Source of the DNA: Ricinus communis
Taxonomy: Eukaryota > Streptophyta > Magnoliopsida > Malpighiales > Euphorbiaceae
NCBI RefSeq assembly: GCF_019578655.1
Contig: NC_063259.1
Coordinates: 3,212,001 to 3,276,000 of the forward strand
Direction of reading: 5' to 3'
DNA length: 64,000 nt
Shown: one piece after another, positions 35,717 to 48,521 of the stretch
How positions within the stretch are numbered: position 1 is the first letter of the stretch
How the letters are laid out: every line of letters starts with the position of its first letter
Notes under the pieces: model-generated
The model's database searches: none
The model's input: only the letters and a program-made list of their open reading frames with translations
What the model was told of the DNA's origin: nothing
Made by a program: the position numbers and the translations under genes

Positions 35717-36753
35717 ACAACCTTTTAAATAATCTCCTAATCTTATTACGACAAGTAATTATAATTCTAAGATAATTAGAATATGTATTAAGACAAAGAG
35801 TCACATGTCAACTAGGATACTTTATCTAGAAATCCTTACAAACAAGGAAACTCCTTATTTGATAAGATCTAAAGATCTAGCAAGACTAATTAATCATATT
35901 AATTCTAGAATTAATTAAGTTCATCAAGATTCATAAAGATCCATCATCAAGAAAATCAAATGTTCTATCAAACAATTCAAGATAATCAAGATTCACATGA
36001 CAATCATTAAGAAACAAGGCAACTATATGAGGAACATGATCAAGATTTAAATATCGTTCAAGATTGCTTTAAGAACTCATATTATGCATGATATAGATAT
36101 GATATTCTTCCTCAAAAGGCTTACCATTAGACCAAGAATCCATGCATATGCTGAATTCATCAAACAAACCTATATTATGCACATAACTCATCAAATCAAC
36201 ACTTGATTTGTATGTTGTGTCCATGTATGGTGTTCATAAAGATCAAACCTTAAATGTTCAAAAATTTAAAGATTCAATGTTCATCTTCTAAATTATATTT
36301 ATTGCTATCCAAGATCAAATCAAATCAAAATCCATACACATATGGACATACCAAACCCTTAGGATATGTAGTATGTGCATGGTTTTGCTTTGATCATTAA
36401 GATTTTGATTCCAAATTATTTTAAACGAATTTTGAACATCAAGTATTCAAGAAAAGTTGCTATAACAATTCTCCATGTATTTATTTTAATTAATTTATCC
36501 ATCCAAATTTGATTAGAGATTAGATGTTGTTGATCACATCAAAGTTCTCTGTGTGCATGGCATGGACTCCTAACATCCAAACCATAATCAAACAAGATCC
36601 TAAAATTATACAGCAAAAAGAATCGCCTAGAAATTCGATGTATAACGAATGGCAACCAAGAAAATCTCTAAAATGCCCAGATATTCCAAATTTGCATATT
36701 GCCTATCATCAATTAACAATTATGCAACCATTATGAATAAATTATTTAATGGA
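35717..36753 (-). other. Copia E leader, PBS-proximal part
   Basis: Reverse counterpart of D leader 22790-23860, for example the repeated GATTCATAAAGATCCATCAT tract. No coding sequence; the plus frame at 36524-36736 is incidental. Confidence 0.75.
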
Positions 36754-36766
36754 GGCTCTGATACCA
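36754..36766 (-). other. Copia E primer binding site (tRNA-iMet)
   Basis: TGGTATCAGAGCC on the minus strand, a perfect initiator-Met primer site, one base from the LTR end CCAATA. Confidence 0.88.
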
Positions 36767-36767
36767 T

Positions 36768-38326
36768 TATTGGAGATTAATATTAAAAATAAGAAAAGAT
36801 GCAACTGAAGCATTTTAAGATATTTTTTAATTGGCACCAATGATCTAACTGATATAAAGTAGTCATAATACACAAAACAAGCAAAAGATGGAGAAGGCTT
36901 ATAAAGAAAGTATGTTGTCAGTTCCAGGAGTGCTTCTTGCTTTGTTGATTCTAGATTCTTCAAGGATGATTGATGCACTTCAGAGCTACTCAAGTGACCA
37001 TACTCTTTTGGTGATTTACATAAGCTTCTAAGCAAAGATCTCACTAAGCAATTTTCAAGAGATTGAGAAGAGAAGTTGGGCATTGAATACTATTTCCAAG
37101 CAAGGGGGATGAATAAATTAATCTTATTGATTGATTTGCCTAGAGTATACTTCTAAAAAGATGTCACCCCATATGCATCTCTTTCTATATATGGACTTAA
37201 ATCAAAATCCTTAAAGGTTTATAAAACCCTAGCTTACATTAAGTTGAGCTTTTGTTTCCTAATTGGACTTTGATTAAATAAGATCTAACCCATCAAGGCC
37301 AAATCCTATAGGCTTATTAGCTCTTAATTAGGCCAAACCCTAGCCCAATGCTTAAACCCTCATTTTAATCCTCACTTAAAGCATATTTGTGAGTGGCCCA
37401 AAAGATTCCTTACATGTTGGTAATGAATATAGATTATGAATTAAACTCCTTTAATTCTATGTTAATTCTCTAATTCAACTTAATCCATATTCATAAATCA
37501 AGATTAGCATCTAGCAATACATCATGACCACCCAAATGTATAGGAATGATTAAAGTACTTTAATCAATCTTTATAGTGAACAATCTTATAATGCAGCTCA
37601 ATCCTTTCATCGCACTTTTATCCCAATTGATTCATAGAGTACGGATGCAAGTGTCAGCTCTATAATTAAACTAATCATATTTGTCCTTAATATTAGATAT
37701 AACATTCTGAATAAGATCTGTGAAAAAAATTTCATAATCTTCATTCATACAACCTTGGCCAAGGATTTCCATATTAAAGTGTATTAAGAATTATTGGGAT
37801 AAGGTCCTATGACATATTACCTTGGGTAATGAATTCCTTATTGATAACTTATTATCTTCATATGACTCTTACTATACCTAATAACTATCCCTTGACCACT
37901 CTATGGGTAGAAGGACATAAGATATTACAATGTTATCTCAAGTCTAAGGAACACGTCTTACATGATTGTTACAAGAGTATTGTCCAGTCACTTGGGGTAA
38001 ATTCCATATGGACTACTTGAGCGCTTAGTCAATATCCAATGATCAATATTTAATTCTTAATCAAACATTGACTATGAGCAAAGTTTAGGAACGTACGTAA
38101 TGAAAACCTCATCATTATAAACTTGCTTTATAATTTCTCTTACATTTGTGTTTACATTCCATAGTGTTCATCTCTAACGATTTAGATTATTCCTTTATAA
38201 TACCATGACTATTCATACCATTAAGAGTTTAACAATGCCTTAAGTATAATTGTATGCCTTCAATTGTGATGTATAAATTAATTCAAATCATCTAACAACT
38301 TTTTGTCTTTAGGGCATACTGTAACA
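36768..38326 (-). mobile_element. Copia E 5' LTR
   Basis: 1559 bp on the minus strand, starting TGTTACAGTATGCCC at 38326 and ending CCAATA at 36768. Its TATA (TATATAGAAAG) lies near 37178-37190. It is homologous to D 21006-22772. The apparent 113-codon frame at 36742-37083 lies in R/U5 and the PBS and is not a gene. Confidence 0.88.
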
Positions 38327-39647
38327 CAATACTCTTGTGACAATCATGTAAGACATGATCCTTAGACTTAAGATAGCAGTATATTATTTTATATTAGGAT
38401 TACTATACTTTAATATTATCTTATGTCCTCCTATCCATGGAGTGCTCAAGGGATGGTCATTGGATATAGTAAAAGTCATATGAAGATAATAAGTTATGAA
38501 TAATGAATTCATTGCCCAAGGTAATATGTCATGAGATCTTATCGTAATGATTCTTGATATGCATTACCATGAAACTCCCTGACCAAGGATGTTTGAATGA
38601 AGATTATGAAATGTGTTTCATAGATCTTATATGTAATCATTAAGAATAAATATGGTTGGTTCAATTTTAGAGTTGACACTTGTATCCATACTTTATGAAT
38701 CAATTAGGATAAAAGTACAATGAAAGAATTGAATTATATTGTAAGATTGTTCACTACAAAGGCTGATTAAAGTACTTTAATCATTCCTACACATTTGGCT
38801 GGTCGTGATGCATTTTTAGATGCCAATCTTGATCTATGAATATGGAATAAGTTAAATTAGAGAATAAACATTAAATTAAAGAAGTTTAATTCATAATTCA
38901 TATTCATTCCCAACATCTTAGGAGCCTTTTTGGTCACATATAAAAAGATTTAAGTGAGGATTAAAATGAAGCTTTAAGCATTGGGCCTAAGCTTATATAT
39001 ATTGAGCCTAATCAAAGGTTAATTAATTAAGAGCTAATGGGCTTTATATAATGGGACTATGATGGGTTTAATATATATGGATTAGATCTTAATTACTCAA
39101 AGGCAAATTAGGAAAACAAAACTCCAACTTAATGTAAGCTAGGGTTTTGTAGTAATCCTAAACTTTTAAGGACTTTGATTAAAAGGCCAGATATATAGAG
39201 TTAAATGCATGGAGACATACTCTGGTTGATGTTTTTATTTGAGAAAAATGTTTTCTTAAGAAATATACATAAGGTGAATTAATCAATAAGATTAATTCAT
39301 TCATCCCCTTGCTTGGAACTAGCATTCAATCTCCTCATCTCTTCTTAATCTCTTACAAGTTGTTTAAGAGATATTTGCTTAAAAGCTTGCGTGGATGACC
39401 AAAAAAGGCTGATCATTTGAGTGGTTTTGAAGTGCATCAATCATCCTTGAAGAATCAAGAATTAATAAAGCTAGAAGCATTCCTTGGAATTGGCGACATA
39501 CTCTGTCCCATTGTAAGCCTTCTCCATCTTTTGCTTGTTTTATTTGTGAGGACTACTTTACATCAATGAGTCCTTGGTGAGGATTGAGAAAAATTTTCTT
39601 TTGCTTTCGTTGCGCCATTCTTTATATTTTAATATTAATTCCCAACA
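38327..39647 (+). mobile_element. Copia LTR fragment F
   Basis: Same-family LTR in plus orientation, lacking its first ~480 bases. It starts exactly where the E LTR starts on the opposite strand, so E may have inserted into it. It ends CCCAACA at 39647 with no PBS after it, so it is a 3' LTR or a solo remnant. Its TATATAGAG element lies near 39192-39201. Confidence 0.78.
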
Positions 39648-39959
39648 ATAATTATGGGCTTTTATCCTAAGTGGGTACTTTTCCTTCGTAATCGCCTTTT
39701 TTGGACATTCTCTATTTTCCATAAACTTTTGCGGATCATAAAACTAGGGTTTCTTTTCTAGGCCTATCTGGATATCCATAATGCTTTCCCTATAGTAGCA
39801 AGTTACTTTGCATTTTATGATTATCATTAGTTTCATCGGGAGTTGAGCAGGGTTATCCCACATCAATGATAAAATAGCTAGCGAATCCACCATCTGACGT
39901 CTCTCGATAAGTGAATGAATGACTACTTATAAAAGTTCCATATTAGAGTCTTGAGATAA

Positions 39960-40690
39960 TTGACATATGGCTTCAACCTCTCTTCTTTTACCTCCTATTC
40001 TTTTATAACTTTTTACAATACCAAAATGGAGTCGCCGTAGACCATCAATTCCTTCGCTCTTGCCATTATAGCTGCTTCTATCGCATACAGACAAGCTTCA
40101 CACTTTGTCATGTTGTTTGTAACCCTGAAGTCCAATCTCTTCGCCATTGGTAGCATTTCTCCTTTTATGAAAACTATGCCTAACCCTACACCTTTTGCAT
40201 TCATTGCTCTATTAAAGTACAGTCTCCATTCCTATATCTCTATTGCCCTCAAGTTCTCATCAGAGATTTCTAAATCTCAAGGGTCATCTCTTTCAATTGC
40301 ATTATGTGCCAAGAATTTTGCTACTTCTTTACCTTTAACCACCTTTTTCATGATGTACTATGTATCGAACTTTGTCAGTAGTACTAACCATCTGGCTAGC
40401 TTACCTATAAAGGATGGAGCTTCGAATAAGTACTTTAGGGGATCTATCTCAAAATTGCTTAAACCTTATAAGAGTAATGTCTTAGCTTTCTTGTAGCCCA
40501 TATACTATAGCCAAACAGGTTTTCTCTACAAGATTGTATTATGACTCATAAGGTAGCAATTTTATTACTAAGATAGTAGACTGTGTGCTCCACATCATTA
40601 GACCCGCATTGCACTACCATTGATTCTATTGCTTCCTCCTCTAAAGCTAGATAGAGAATTAAAGGCTTCTTATTTTAGTGGCTTCAACAT
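39960..40690 (-). pseudogene. O2 RNase H and second RNase H
   Basis: 40013-40204 (minus) reads MNAKGVGLGIVFI..LPMAKRLDFRVTNNMT and VYGDSILV. That is the additional Tat RNase H, but the AEYEA box has become TKCEA, losing the catalytic E. 40260-40690 holds remnants of the normal pol RNase H (a LKYLFEAPSL counterpart), with frames broken. The plus frame 40110-40496 is its shadow. Confidence 0.7.
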
Positions 40691-40699
40691 TGGTGGATT

Positions 40700-41530
40700 C
40701 ATTAGGTACTCTTTAATCCTACGTAAGAGGTTGATTACACCCATTATCTCAAGTTTTGGATCGAACTAATCCTTAAAATTTTGAAAATACAGTCACAAGC
40801 CATTGTAAGTTTAAAGATGAACCGGTTGATGTACTATAGATGTCCTAAAAACTCTCTAACCTCCTTTTCCATCTTTTGTGATGTCATTTCTTGAATCGCC
40901 TTAACCTTGACGAGATCGATCTTAATTCCTTATTGACTCATAATGTGTCTTAACAACTTCCTCGATGTTACCTTGAACACACTCTTCTTAGGGTTCAACC
41001 TGAAGTTATATTGTCCTACTTGCCCAAGGGCCTATCTAAAGCTTGAAAATGTCCTTTTCTTGTTTCTTACTTAGCCATCATTCGTCTACAAAAACCTTGA
41101 CCTTTTTGTACATCATATCATAAAACAAGTTGGTAGCTACTCTTTATTAAGTTGATTCTACATTCTTTAGTCCAAAAGGCAATATCTTGCAGCAGTAGGT
41201 TCTCCATCTGTAATGAATGAAGTATTGAGCTTGTCCACAATGTCCATCATAATTTGATTGTATCCTAAAAACCCATTTGTCGAAGAATACATCGTACTTG
41301 ATGATGTATTATATATCAATTATTACATCAATATGTGGAAGTGGGAAGTCCACTTTTGGGCAAGCCTTATTCAAGTCCCTAAAATCCACACACATTTTGA
41401 ACTTTCCATCCTTCTTTGGGACTTGGAAAATGTTTGCCAACCATATAGGATAGTCAACTACGTCTCGAGACCTAGCTTTTACTTATTTGGCAATCTCTTC
41501 TCTGATCTTTTCTACCTATTCTAGTCTCAA
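40700..41530 (-). pseudogene. O2 reverse transcriptase
   Basis: Minus strand, in scattered frames: DYPIWLANIF..KKDGKFK, CVDFRDLNKACPKVDFPLPH (about 41340-41450), then degraded palm blocks and the RGFLGHL-like connection (about 40830-40860). No intact YVDD can be read with confidence. The plus frame 41258-41524 is antisense to it. Confidence 0.68.
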
Positions 41531-42059
41531 TCTTCTCATCTTCTGCTTGATAAACCTAATGTACAAATAAGTAGGAATATAGTGCTCTGCTATACTTTTA
41601 TATAACTCTAGCATATTATTGTATGACTAAGCAAATACCGATTTTCTTTTTTTAATATTCTCTCAAATTATTCTCTCTCTTCAATAGTTATATCATGAGC
41701 AATAAAAATATTCCTAGGATTTTCATTTATGCCTAAATTAAATGAATCAATTTCTTTAGAATTAATATCAATTAGGTTCCAACTACAGTAATTGGTTTGG
41801 GCTCAACAGAATAGGGCTTTATATTCCTTAACCAAGACCTCGTCTAGTGACTTACCCTTCAGTTTGCCTTCATCTTCATTCTACGTAGTACCAAGACTTC
41901 TACATTTTGAAATTCGACAGCTTTGAAATTCCGTATTGATCCTTTCCCAGCCCCAATCTAGGCAAAAAGTTCATCTCTTTAAACATTCTAGCCACTTTGG
42001 GATCCATATAATCCCTCATAGATCACATCCACCTAGAATCTTGTTGGAGCATTGAGTTC

Positions 42060-42650
42060 TTTGGTAGCCTCTTGTATTGTCATGACAACTTTTCCACCTT
42101 CAGCATGGATTGTCACCATCTCTCTTTCATAAGGGGATATGACTTTCTAGTGCCTAATAGAGGGTACTCATCCCAAGGCATGAAACTATGGCCTTCAAAA
42201 TAACAATGTGTAGGTTACTAGGATGTCCAGGATCATGAATTCAATCCAAGATTTAATTGGACTTGTCTTTACCAGTGCTGACAATGTCCTTTCCATGTCT
42301 CTCTTTATTTTATCATAAGCTCTTATAACCATGTTTGATGTTTTAGAACTTACGCACTCATCCCTAGTTTAGGGATGAAGCAACGAGGAAAAAAATTGAT
42401 GACTGATCTATCATCCACCATCACATAGGGAGTCCTTTTCCCTTTAACCTCAGTAGAGATATAGAGAGCTTTATTGTGATCCTTTCCTTCTAATGTCAGG
42501 TCTACATCCGAGAAGCTAATCATCCTAGTAACCTTGTTAGTTACCTTCTTTACCATTTCTTTAGGCGTAGTAGTCATATTGATGGTAATACTTGACAATA
42601 CTTGAATTAGAGCCTTCCTATGGTCTAATGAGTGTATCATCAATTCCTAT
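42060..42650 (-). pseudogene. O2 protease with ruined active site
   Basis: Open piece 42350-42643 contains RTPYVMVDDRSVINFFP. The corresponding O1 piece has DDGSAIN, so the glycine of the aspartic protease active-site loop is replaced by arginine. The downstream GRP.FHA counterpart near 42160-42200 is broken. Confidence 0.72.
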
Positions 42651-42984
42651 ATGTCCATTGTCTTCTTGGTCTTCTTCATATTTTCTAGCAGGTTTTCGGG
42701 CCTTCTACCTCTTAACTCTTTTCTGCTTGCTTTAGCTCTTACAGAGCCTTACCACTATTCTTGACATCCTGTCTAGTTTTTTTATCAAAGTCATTATCTC
42801 CCCAGATATCCTTAGCATTATTGTCTTAAAGCTCACTCATCCCCATAACTGACTTTCTCTCGTTGATACCATACCTCCATAATGCAAGAGTCTACAATCA
42901 GTTGCTCATCCTCATCTGAACCCCAACCAGTCGGTATAATGTCCTCAATTCAAAAATTTTTGAAGGTGGCTCAGAGTAGAAGAC
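42651..42984 (-). other. O2 gag-protease linker
   Basis: Low-conservation sequence corresponding to 15484-15750 in O1. No domain is readable. It ends at the element A insertion; AAGAC (42980-42984) is the expected left target duplication. Confidence 0.6.
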
Positions 42985-44432
42985 TGATGTGCATCATTTT
43001 ATACATGTTTATATGCCTAATTTTTTACATTTTTGTGCATAGTTATCTTGTTTTATGCTAGAATCACCTGTGTTTTGGTTCCTTTCCTGTTTCAGGTCAT
43101 TATTGAGGGACATTATCAGTAACTGAGGGAAATACGCGCAATTACGGTCCAGAATCCATCAAAATTGAATAAGGACTAGCATTCCAAGGTTGAGCACGGC
43201 CTGGAATCTGGCCATGCTGAACCATTAACACTTGACCTTGAAGAGTGCCATTTTGGTACGGTTTCCGAAGCCACCAAAGCCTCCACCACGGCCCGTGGTG
43301 ACTCAGCACCGGTGAGGGCACGGCCAGGAATAAGCCATAAGTTACGGGATGTGAAGGTCCAGCACGGTCTGGACTCCGCCCTTACTGCGAGATTTATATA
43401 GGCAAATATGATTTATTGAATTAAGGTTCGATTTTCTGACTTGATATCACATATACAAGCATAAACCATCTTTTCCCAGACTTCAATACTCAACCTTAGA
43501 AGACCATTTCATATATTGAAGGAAGCATTACATTGGTTTTAACATCAAATTGAAGATCAAAAGGAGATTTGAGGCATTCAAGAGGCAAATTAGGGTTCAT
43601 CATTCGGAATTGGGAATTTAGGATTTTTCATCCAACTTGAAGAAGAAGGGTGTGCATGCCTTCAATTTACTTTTTTGAATTTGTTCTTTACTTTGTGTTG
43701 GTTATTAGTATGAGTAACTAAATTTGTCAAACCCATTGGGTTTCCTATGTTGTTGGGTTGATTCTAATGCTTATGGGATTTTGATTATCAATGCTTGTCT
43801 CTTCTTGCTTTCATTATTAATGAGAAATCACATTATTCATGAGACGTTGTGAGTTGTGGTATTTAGATTGCTTTATGTAATTGAGAAATTCATTTAGTAA
43901 TTGGAAATTTGAATAGCAAGAACTGGTTAATGATCGCTTAGAGATAAGGGTAATTGACTAGCCATATTAAGAATTAAAAATCTTAATAGAGGCGAGTTAA
44001 AGCTTAATGCTAATTTAATAATCGATCGTTAGGAAGAGATTCCAACTTTAGGTTATTAGGTTTAGGAGTTCAGTTAACTCGAGAGGGAAACCGAATTCAG
44101 TTAAGAATTCATCCACGGGTAATTGCAATTGGTAATCAATATAATCTCTGTCTTCACTAAAATCCAACTAGCTTAGTGCCTTTTGGGTTTGCTTTTTCCT
44201 TCGATTGTTTTCCTAAATCCTTTTAGATTATTTGACACTTAGTTAACTGCTTGTTTATATTTAATCATAGCATAGTAAATTCATCGATTTTGTGACGGAT
44301 AGATAATATAAGATGCTGCAGTAGTTCTAGGATCACCCTTTCCAGAGAATATGACCTTGACATTCACCATTTGTGCTACTCTGCATCGATAGGTTCTCTG
44401 CCTTAGATTTTAGCTACACAAATAGCTTATCA
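42985..44432 (+). mobile_element. Element A 5' LTR
   Basis: 1448 bp, TGATGTGCAT to GCTTATCA, homologous to three solo LTRs in the window. U3 holds AGCACGGCC/GGCCATGCT arms (43190-43222) and a second cluster at 43360-43385. The TATA TATATAGG is at 43395-43402. Only the left flank (AAGAC) is visible, so the target duplication cannot be confirmed. Confidence 0.9.
43395..43402 (+). promoter_or_regulatory. Element A LTR TATA box
   Basis: TATATAGG just after the palindrome cluster, as in the other A LTRs. Confidence 0.6.
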
Positions 44433-44438
44433 AGTTTT

Positions 44439-44455
44439 TGGCACCGTTGCTAGGG
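44439..44455 (+). other. Element A primer binding site (tRNA-Asp-like)
   Basis: TGGCACCGTTGCTAGGG six bases after the LTR end. It resembles TGGCGCCGTTGCCGGGGA, complementary to tRNA-Asp, the usual Athila primer. The C element PBS is the same with one base fewer changed. Confidence 0.85.
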
Positions 44456-44599
44456 TACTTTTGTGTGAACTAGAGTGAATTTGTGTTTTTGTTAATCTAG
44501 CCATTTTTATTTTCTTTGTCTTTTCATTTTTTATTTATTCTTTATTATTATATTTATTCTCGTGTTCTTTGGTTGCTGCTTTTCCATTTCAGGTAGTTT

Positions 44600-46000
44600 A
44601 TGACCAGGAGCTCTAATCCTACTACTATAGACCCTCTTGCTGAACTAGAGCGATCCCTCCATTTATTGAGGAAGCGTATGCAAGAAGAAGAGAAGGCGCG
44701 GATAGAGTTTGAAGCCCCTGTGAATATACCAGTAGGGATGGAAGACAACAATTGGGCTGCGGATGAAACCCAGGATAATGTAGGAGTTTACTAGGCCTTC
44801 TCTTGAAGGGACATAGACGAGTATATTGCAACCAACTGTGGCAGCCAACAATTTCGAAATAAAGCCAAATGTGATACAGATGGTGCAAAATAGTGTATAA
44901 TATGGTGGACTGACGAGCGAGGACCCAAACGCTCACATCGCCAACTTCTTAAAAATCTATGACACCTTCAAGATAAATGGAACAACTGATGATGCCATTC
45001 AGTTGAGGCTGTTTCTTTTCTCTCTGAGGGACCGAGAAAAAAGATGGTTGCAGTTGCTCCTAGCCAACAACATTACGACATGGAGATCATTGGCTGAGAA
45101 ATTTCTCTACAAGTACTCTCCTCCAGTTAAGACTGCTAAATTAAGGAATGACATTTCTTCTTCGTGCAGATGGAAGACGAGAGCATATATGATTCCTGGG
45201 AGAGGTACAAGGACTTGTTGAGATGCTGTCCACACCACGGTCTACCAGTCTGGATGCAGGTTCAGAAACTTTATAGTGGTTTGAACCTTGCTACTAGACA
45301 AATGGTTGATGCAGCAGTAGGAGGGGCGCTGAATAGTAAAACACCCGAGCAGGCTCAGAACTTAATAAAGGAGATGGCCATGAACAATTATCAGTGGCAG
45401 TCTTCTAGGAGCTGACCAGTGAGGCAGGGAGTGGTCAATCATTTGGACTCCACAGCAGCCTTGGCAGCTCAAGTGGAGCTTCTGACCAAGAAGTTAGACC
45501 AGCTTCAGATGCCGGTTCATGCAGCCCAGATAAGCTGCGAGTTTTGCGGTGGCCCGTACTACGGTGCAAACTGTAATGCAGGAGGTATGTTTGCTTCAAC
45601 TTCTAATTCTTCATCTTCTATTGTTTCTGTTGACCTTGAACAGGTAGACTACATGGGTAATGCACCTAGACAACCCCGGTTGGCATAATTATCCAAACTT
45701 CAGTTAGAGAAACAAGCCAGGGTCCACCAGGGATTTGAGCGCATCGTGACCACCACAGCAATGACGGTGTACCAGCCTGACTTCCTCTAGCGGTAGGAAA
45801 AAATCTAACTTGGAGGAGCTAATGATGAAGTTTGTCACGTCAATTGAGACGAGGTTCTAGCAGACCGACAGTGCTCTTAGAAATCAGCAGGTATCCATTC
45901 AGAATTTGGAGAGTTAGATTGGGCAGATTTATAAGATGATGTTTGAGAGGCCACAAGGATCGCTCCCCAGCACAACAAAGTCAAACCCAAGGGAGCATTG
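44600..46000 (+). pseudogene. Element A gag
   Basis: The start ATG at 44600 lies ~145 bases after the PBS. The first 64 codons end at a stop (44792-44794). The gag domain follows at 44900-45420 with FLFSLRDREKRWLQLL, FLYKYSPPVKTAKLR, a frameshift near 45160, then SIYDSWERYKDLLRCCPHHG and VDAAVGGALNSKTPEQA. All of this is typical Athila gag. At 45535-45575 CEFCGGPYYGANC is a zinc-knuckle relic in which the histidine is replaced. The domain tail is split by the solo LTR at 46006 and resumes at 47475 with an AITLxSGK-like block. Confidence 0.88.
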
Positions 46001-46005
46001 CAAGG

Positions 46006-47474
46006 TGATGAGCATAGTTTTGCACATATTTGCTTGCATATTATTGCGTATGTTCTTAGCAATTATTGTGCTTTTATTCCCAGATCACCCGTGTTTTATG
46101 TTCTTTTGCATTTCAGGAACATTTATAGGACCATCATCAGTGTTTAAGCAATTATAGATCAATACGTGCGGAAACGGACGAGAATTCATTAAGATCGGAC
46201 AAGAGCCCGCAATGCATACATTGAGCACGGCCTGGACTCTGGCCGTGCTCAACCATTGTCTTTGATTCTTGAAATTTTCACTTTGGGCACGGTTTCTGTA
46301 GCCACCACAGCCTTCAGCACGGCCCGTGGTGGCCAACACGGGGAGAAACACGACCGTGGTGAAACCCTACTTGGTGAGATCCACAGTTTCAGCACGGCCT
46401 GGACTTCAGCACGGCCTTGAACACGGCCGTGCTGAGTTAAATATATAAGAAAAATGAATTTTTCTTAGAAAGGAGGGAGGGGCAAGAAGTGACATAAAGC
46501 CCTAGCGGCTGGTTCGGTTTCTGCACAGTATTGAGTGCAAGAGAGAGTTGCGGGGAGTAAGAATCCCGGAATCGCAAGGTTCCGAGTGCAAAACCGTAGT
46601 GGAAGCAATTCAAGAGGCAGTTTGGGAGATTAATCAAAGTGTAGATCCAGATTTGGAGTTGTTCATCCAATTCGAGAGAAAAGGGTGTACATGTTTTATT
46701 TTCATTATTCTTTCATTGTAATTGATTTCCTAGATTGTTTTAAACATGAACATGTTTAGCTAGACTGATTTAATCCATTGGGATTTCTTTACTATGTTGG
46801 CTTGATATTATATTGTTGGATTATTTGAGTTGGTTTTGTATTCTTCTTGTTTTCAGTATTAATAAGATTATGCATTATTCATGAGACGTTGTGAATTGTG
46901 ATGTTTAGATTGCTTTATGAGATTGAGAAATCCGTTTGGCAATTGGAATTTTGAATAACAAGAACTGGTTAATAATCGCTTAGAGATAAGGATAATTAAC
47001 TAGCCGGATTAAGAATTAACAAAGCTTAATAGAGGCAGATTAAAGCTTAATGCTAATTTAAGAATCAATCGTTAGGAAGAGATTCCAACTTTAGGTTATT
47101 AGGTTTAGGAATTCGGTTATCTCGAGAGAGAAACCGAATTGATTAAGAATAAATCCACGGGTAGCATAATTAGACTCACCGATCCTTTATCTTTTGTTCG
47201 GTTGCCAACTAGTTTAGATTCCTTTTGGGTTTGTCTTCTTGTCTTGATTATTTCATTTATCAATTACTCCTGCATCTCCCTCAAAACTTAGCTTGTAGTT
47301 GATAGTTAGTTTAGAATTTATTCATTATCCATTTTAGGTTAATATAACAAAGAACAAAGGAGTAACTCTGGGCTTTCACTTTCCCGAGGAATACGACCTT
47401 GATACTCGCCATTAGTGCTAGACTGCATCGGTAGGTTCACTGCCTTAGGTGTAGGTTGCATAAAGAGCCCATCA
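46006..47474 (+). mobile_element. Solo LTR, Athila-like family A (copy 3)
   Basis: 1469 bp, TGATGAGCAT to GAGCCCATCA. It is flanked by the perfect duplication CAAGG (46001-46005 and 47475-47479) and inserted within gag of element A. The palindrome is nearly ideal here: AGCACGGCC and GGCCGTGCT arms at 46226-46252. A second cluster lies at 46392-46435, followed by TATA ATATATAAG at 46441-46449. Small frames (46085-46670) are incidental. Confidence 0.96.
46441..46449 (+). promoter_or_regulatory. TATA box of solo LTR copy 3
   Basis: ATATATAAG directly downstream of GGCCGTGCTGAG, matching the other A LTRs. Confidence 0.6.
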
Positions 47475-48521
47475 CAAGGCTATCACCTTGCAATCAGGTA
47501 AGTAGTTATCTAGCTCTCTACCATTAGCTGATGATGATGATGTTTCCATGCAGGATAAGCCAGCTAGGAAGGAGGCTGAGCCTGAGGTGATAAAAGAAGA
47601 GAAGGTGGAAGACAGGCAGAAGAGCCCTGTGAGAAAGTACTAGCCACCAGTCCCCTACCCTACTCGACTTAAGCAGGAGAATGTTGATAAGCAGTTTGGT
47701 AAGTTTTTTGACTTGTTTAAACAACTGTGTATTAACCTACCTATTGTTGAAGCTATTTCACAGATGTCGAAGTATGCCAAGTTCTTAAAGGAAATTTTAA
47801 GTAACAAGAGGAAGCTAGAGGATTTGAGACTAGTGACTCTGAATGAGGAGTGTTCAGCTCTTCTTCAAAACAAGCTGCCACTCAAAAGGAGAGATCTATG
47901 GAGTTCATTATTCCCTACATTATTGGCGATTTGCCTATTAGTGGTGCATTAGCTGATTTAGGAGCTAGTATTAACTTGATGCCCACTAGTTTGTTTGATA
48001 AGTTAGGTTTGAATGAACCTAAGCCCACTAGGATGAGTATTCAGTTAGCTGATAGGACTATTAAGATTCCTAGGGGTATTATTGAAGATGTGCTTGTTAA
48101 GATAGACAAGTTTATTTTTCCTGTTGATTTTGTAGTTATGGACATGGAAGGTGAGAGTACTGTGCCTTTGATCCTAGGTAGACCCTTTCTTGCAACATCT
48201 AGGGTTGTTATAGATGTTTGTGATGGAAAGCTTCAGCTTAGGGTAGATGATGAGACCATAACCTTCGACCTAGCTACTACTATGAGACACTCTTTAGACC
48301 ATGATGATGTTGTGTTTTCTATTAATATTCTGGATGATTTGGTTGAGTCTCATTTACAGGAAATATTGCTTGATGATCCTTTGCAGGTAGCATTGCAAGG
48401 AGAGGAGGAGGAGCTGTCCAACGAGCAAGTGTTGGAGCAGCTCGCTAGTTTGTTGGCTACTGAGCCTAGCTTTTCTACTGACCCTTTTCTTCTCTTGACA
48501 GGTCACAAGTGCAGAAAGTAA
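47475..48521 (+). pseudogene. Element A gag tail and protease
   Basis: 47475-47850 is the gag/protease linker, with a KYAKFLKEILSNKRKLED block. After a frameshift, 47850-48521 is open for 223 codons and contains the aspartic protease: ALADLGASINLMPTSLFDKL (active site in the DLGA form usual in Athila), then VPLILGRPFLATSRVVIDV and GKLQLRV. The domain itself is uninterrupted. The stop at its end and the linker frameshift disconnect it from gag and RT. Confidence 0.88.

Larger units (their letters stand above)
30405..38326 (-). mobile_element. Ty1/copia element E, internally deleted
   Basis: Minus-strand element of the D family. It has a 5' LTR (36768-38326), PBS (36754-36766), long leader, a gag stub (about 31370-31560), PPT (31188-31202) and a partial 3' LTR (30405-31187). 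Protease, integrase, RT and RNase H are absent. It is therefore a non-autonomous deletion derivative, apart from later damage and the TIR element inserted at 33195-35707. Confidence 0.82.
39648..42984 (-). mobile_element. Tat/Ogre-like fragment O2
   Basis: Colinear with O1 from the integrase/RNase H boundary through RT and protease toward gag. It is cut on the left by F and on the right by insertion of element A. The remainder should lie beyond the window on the other side of A. It is more decayed than O1. Confidence 0.82.

Noticed and set aside
36742..37083. 113-codon minus frame as a gene
   Set aside because: It lies in the R/U5 end and PBS of the copia E LTR and is not conserved as protein in D or F.
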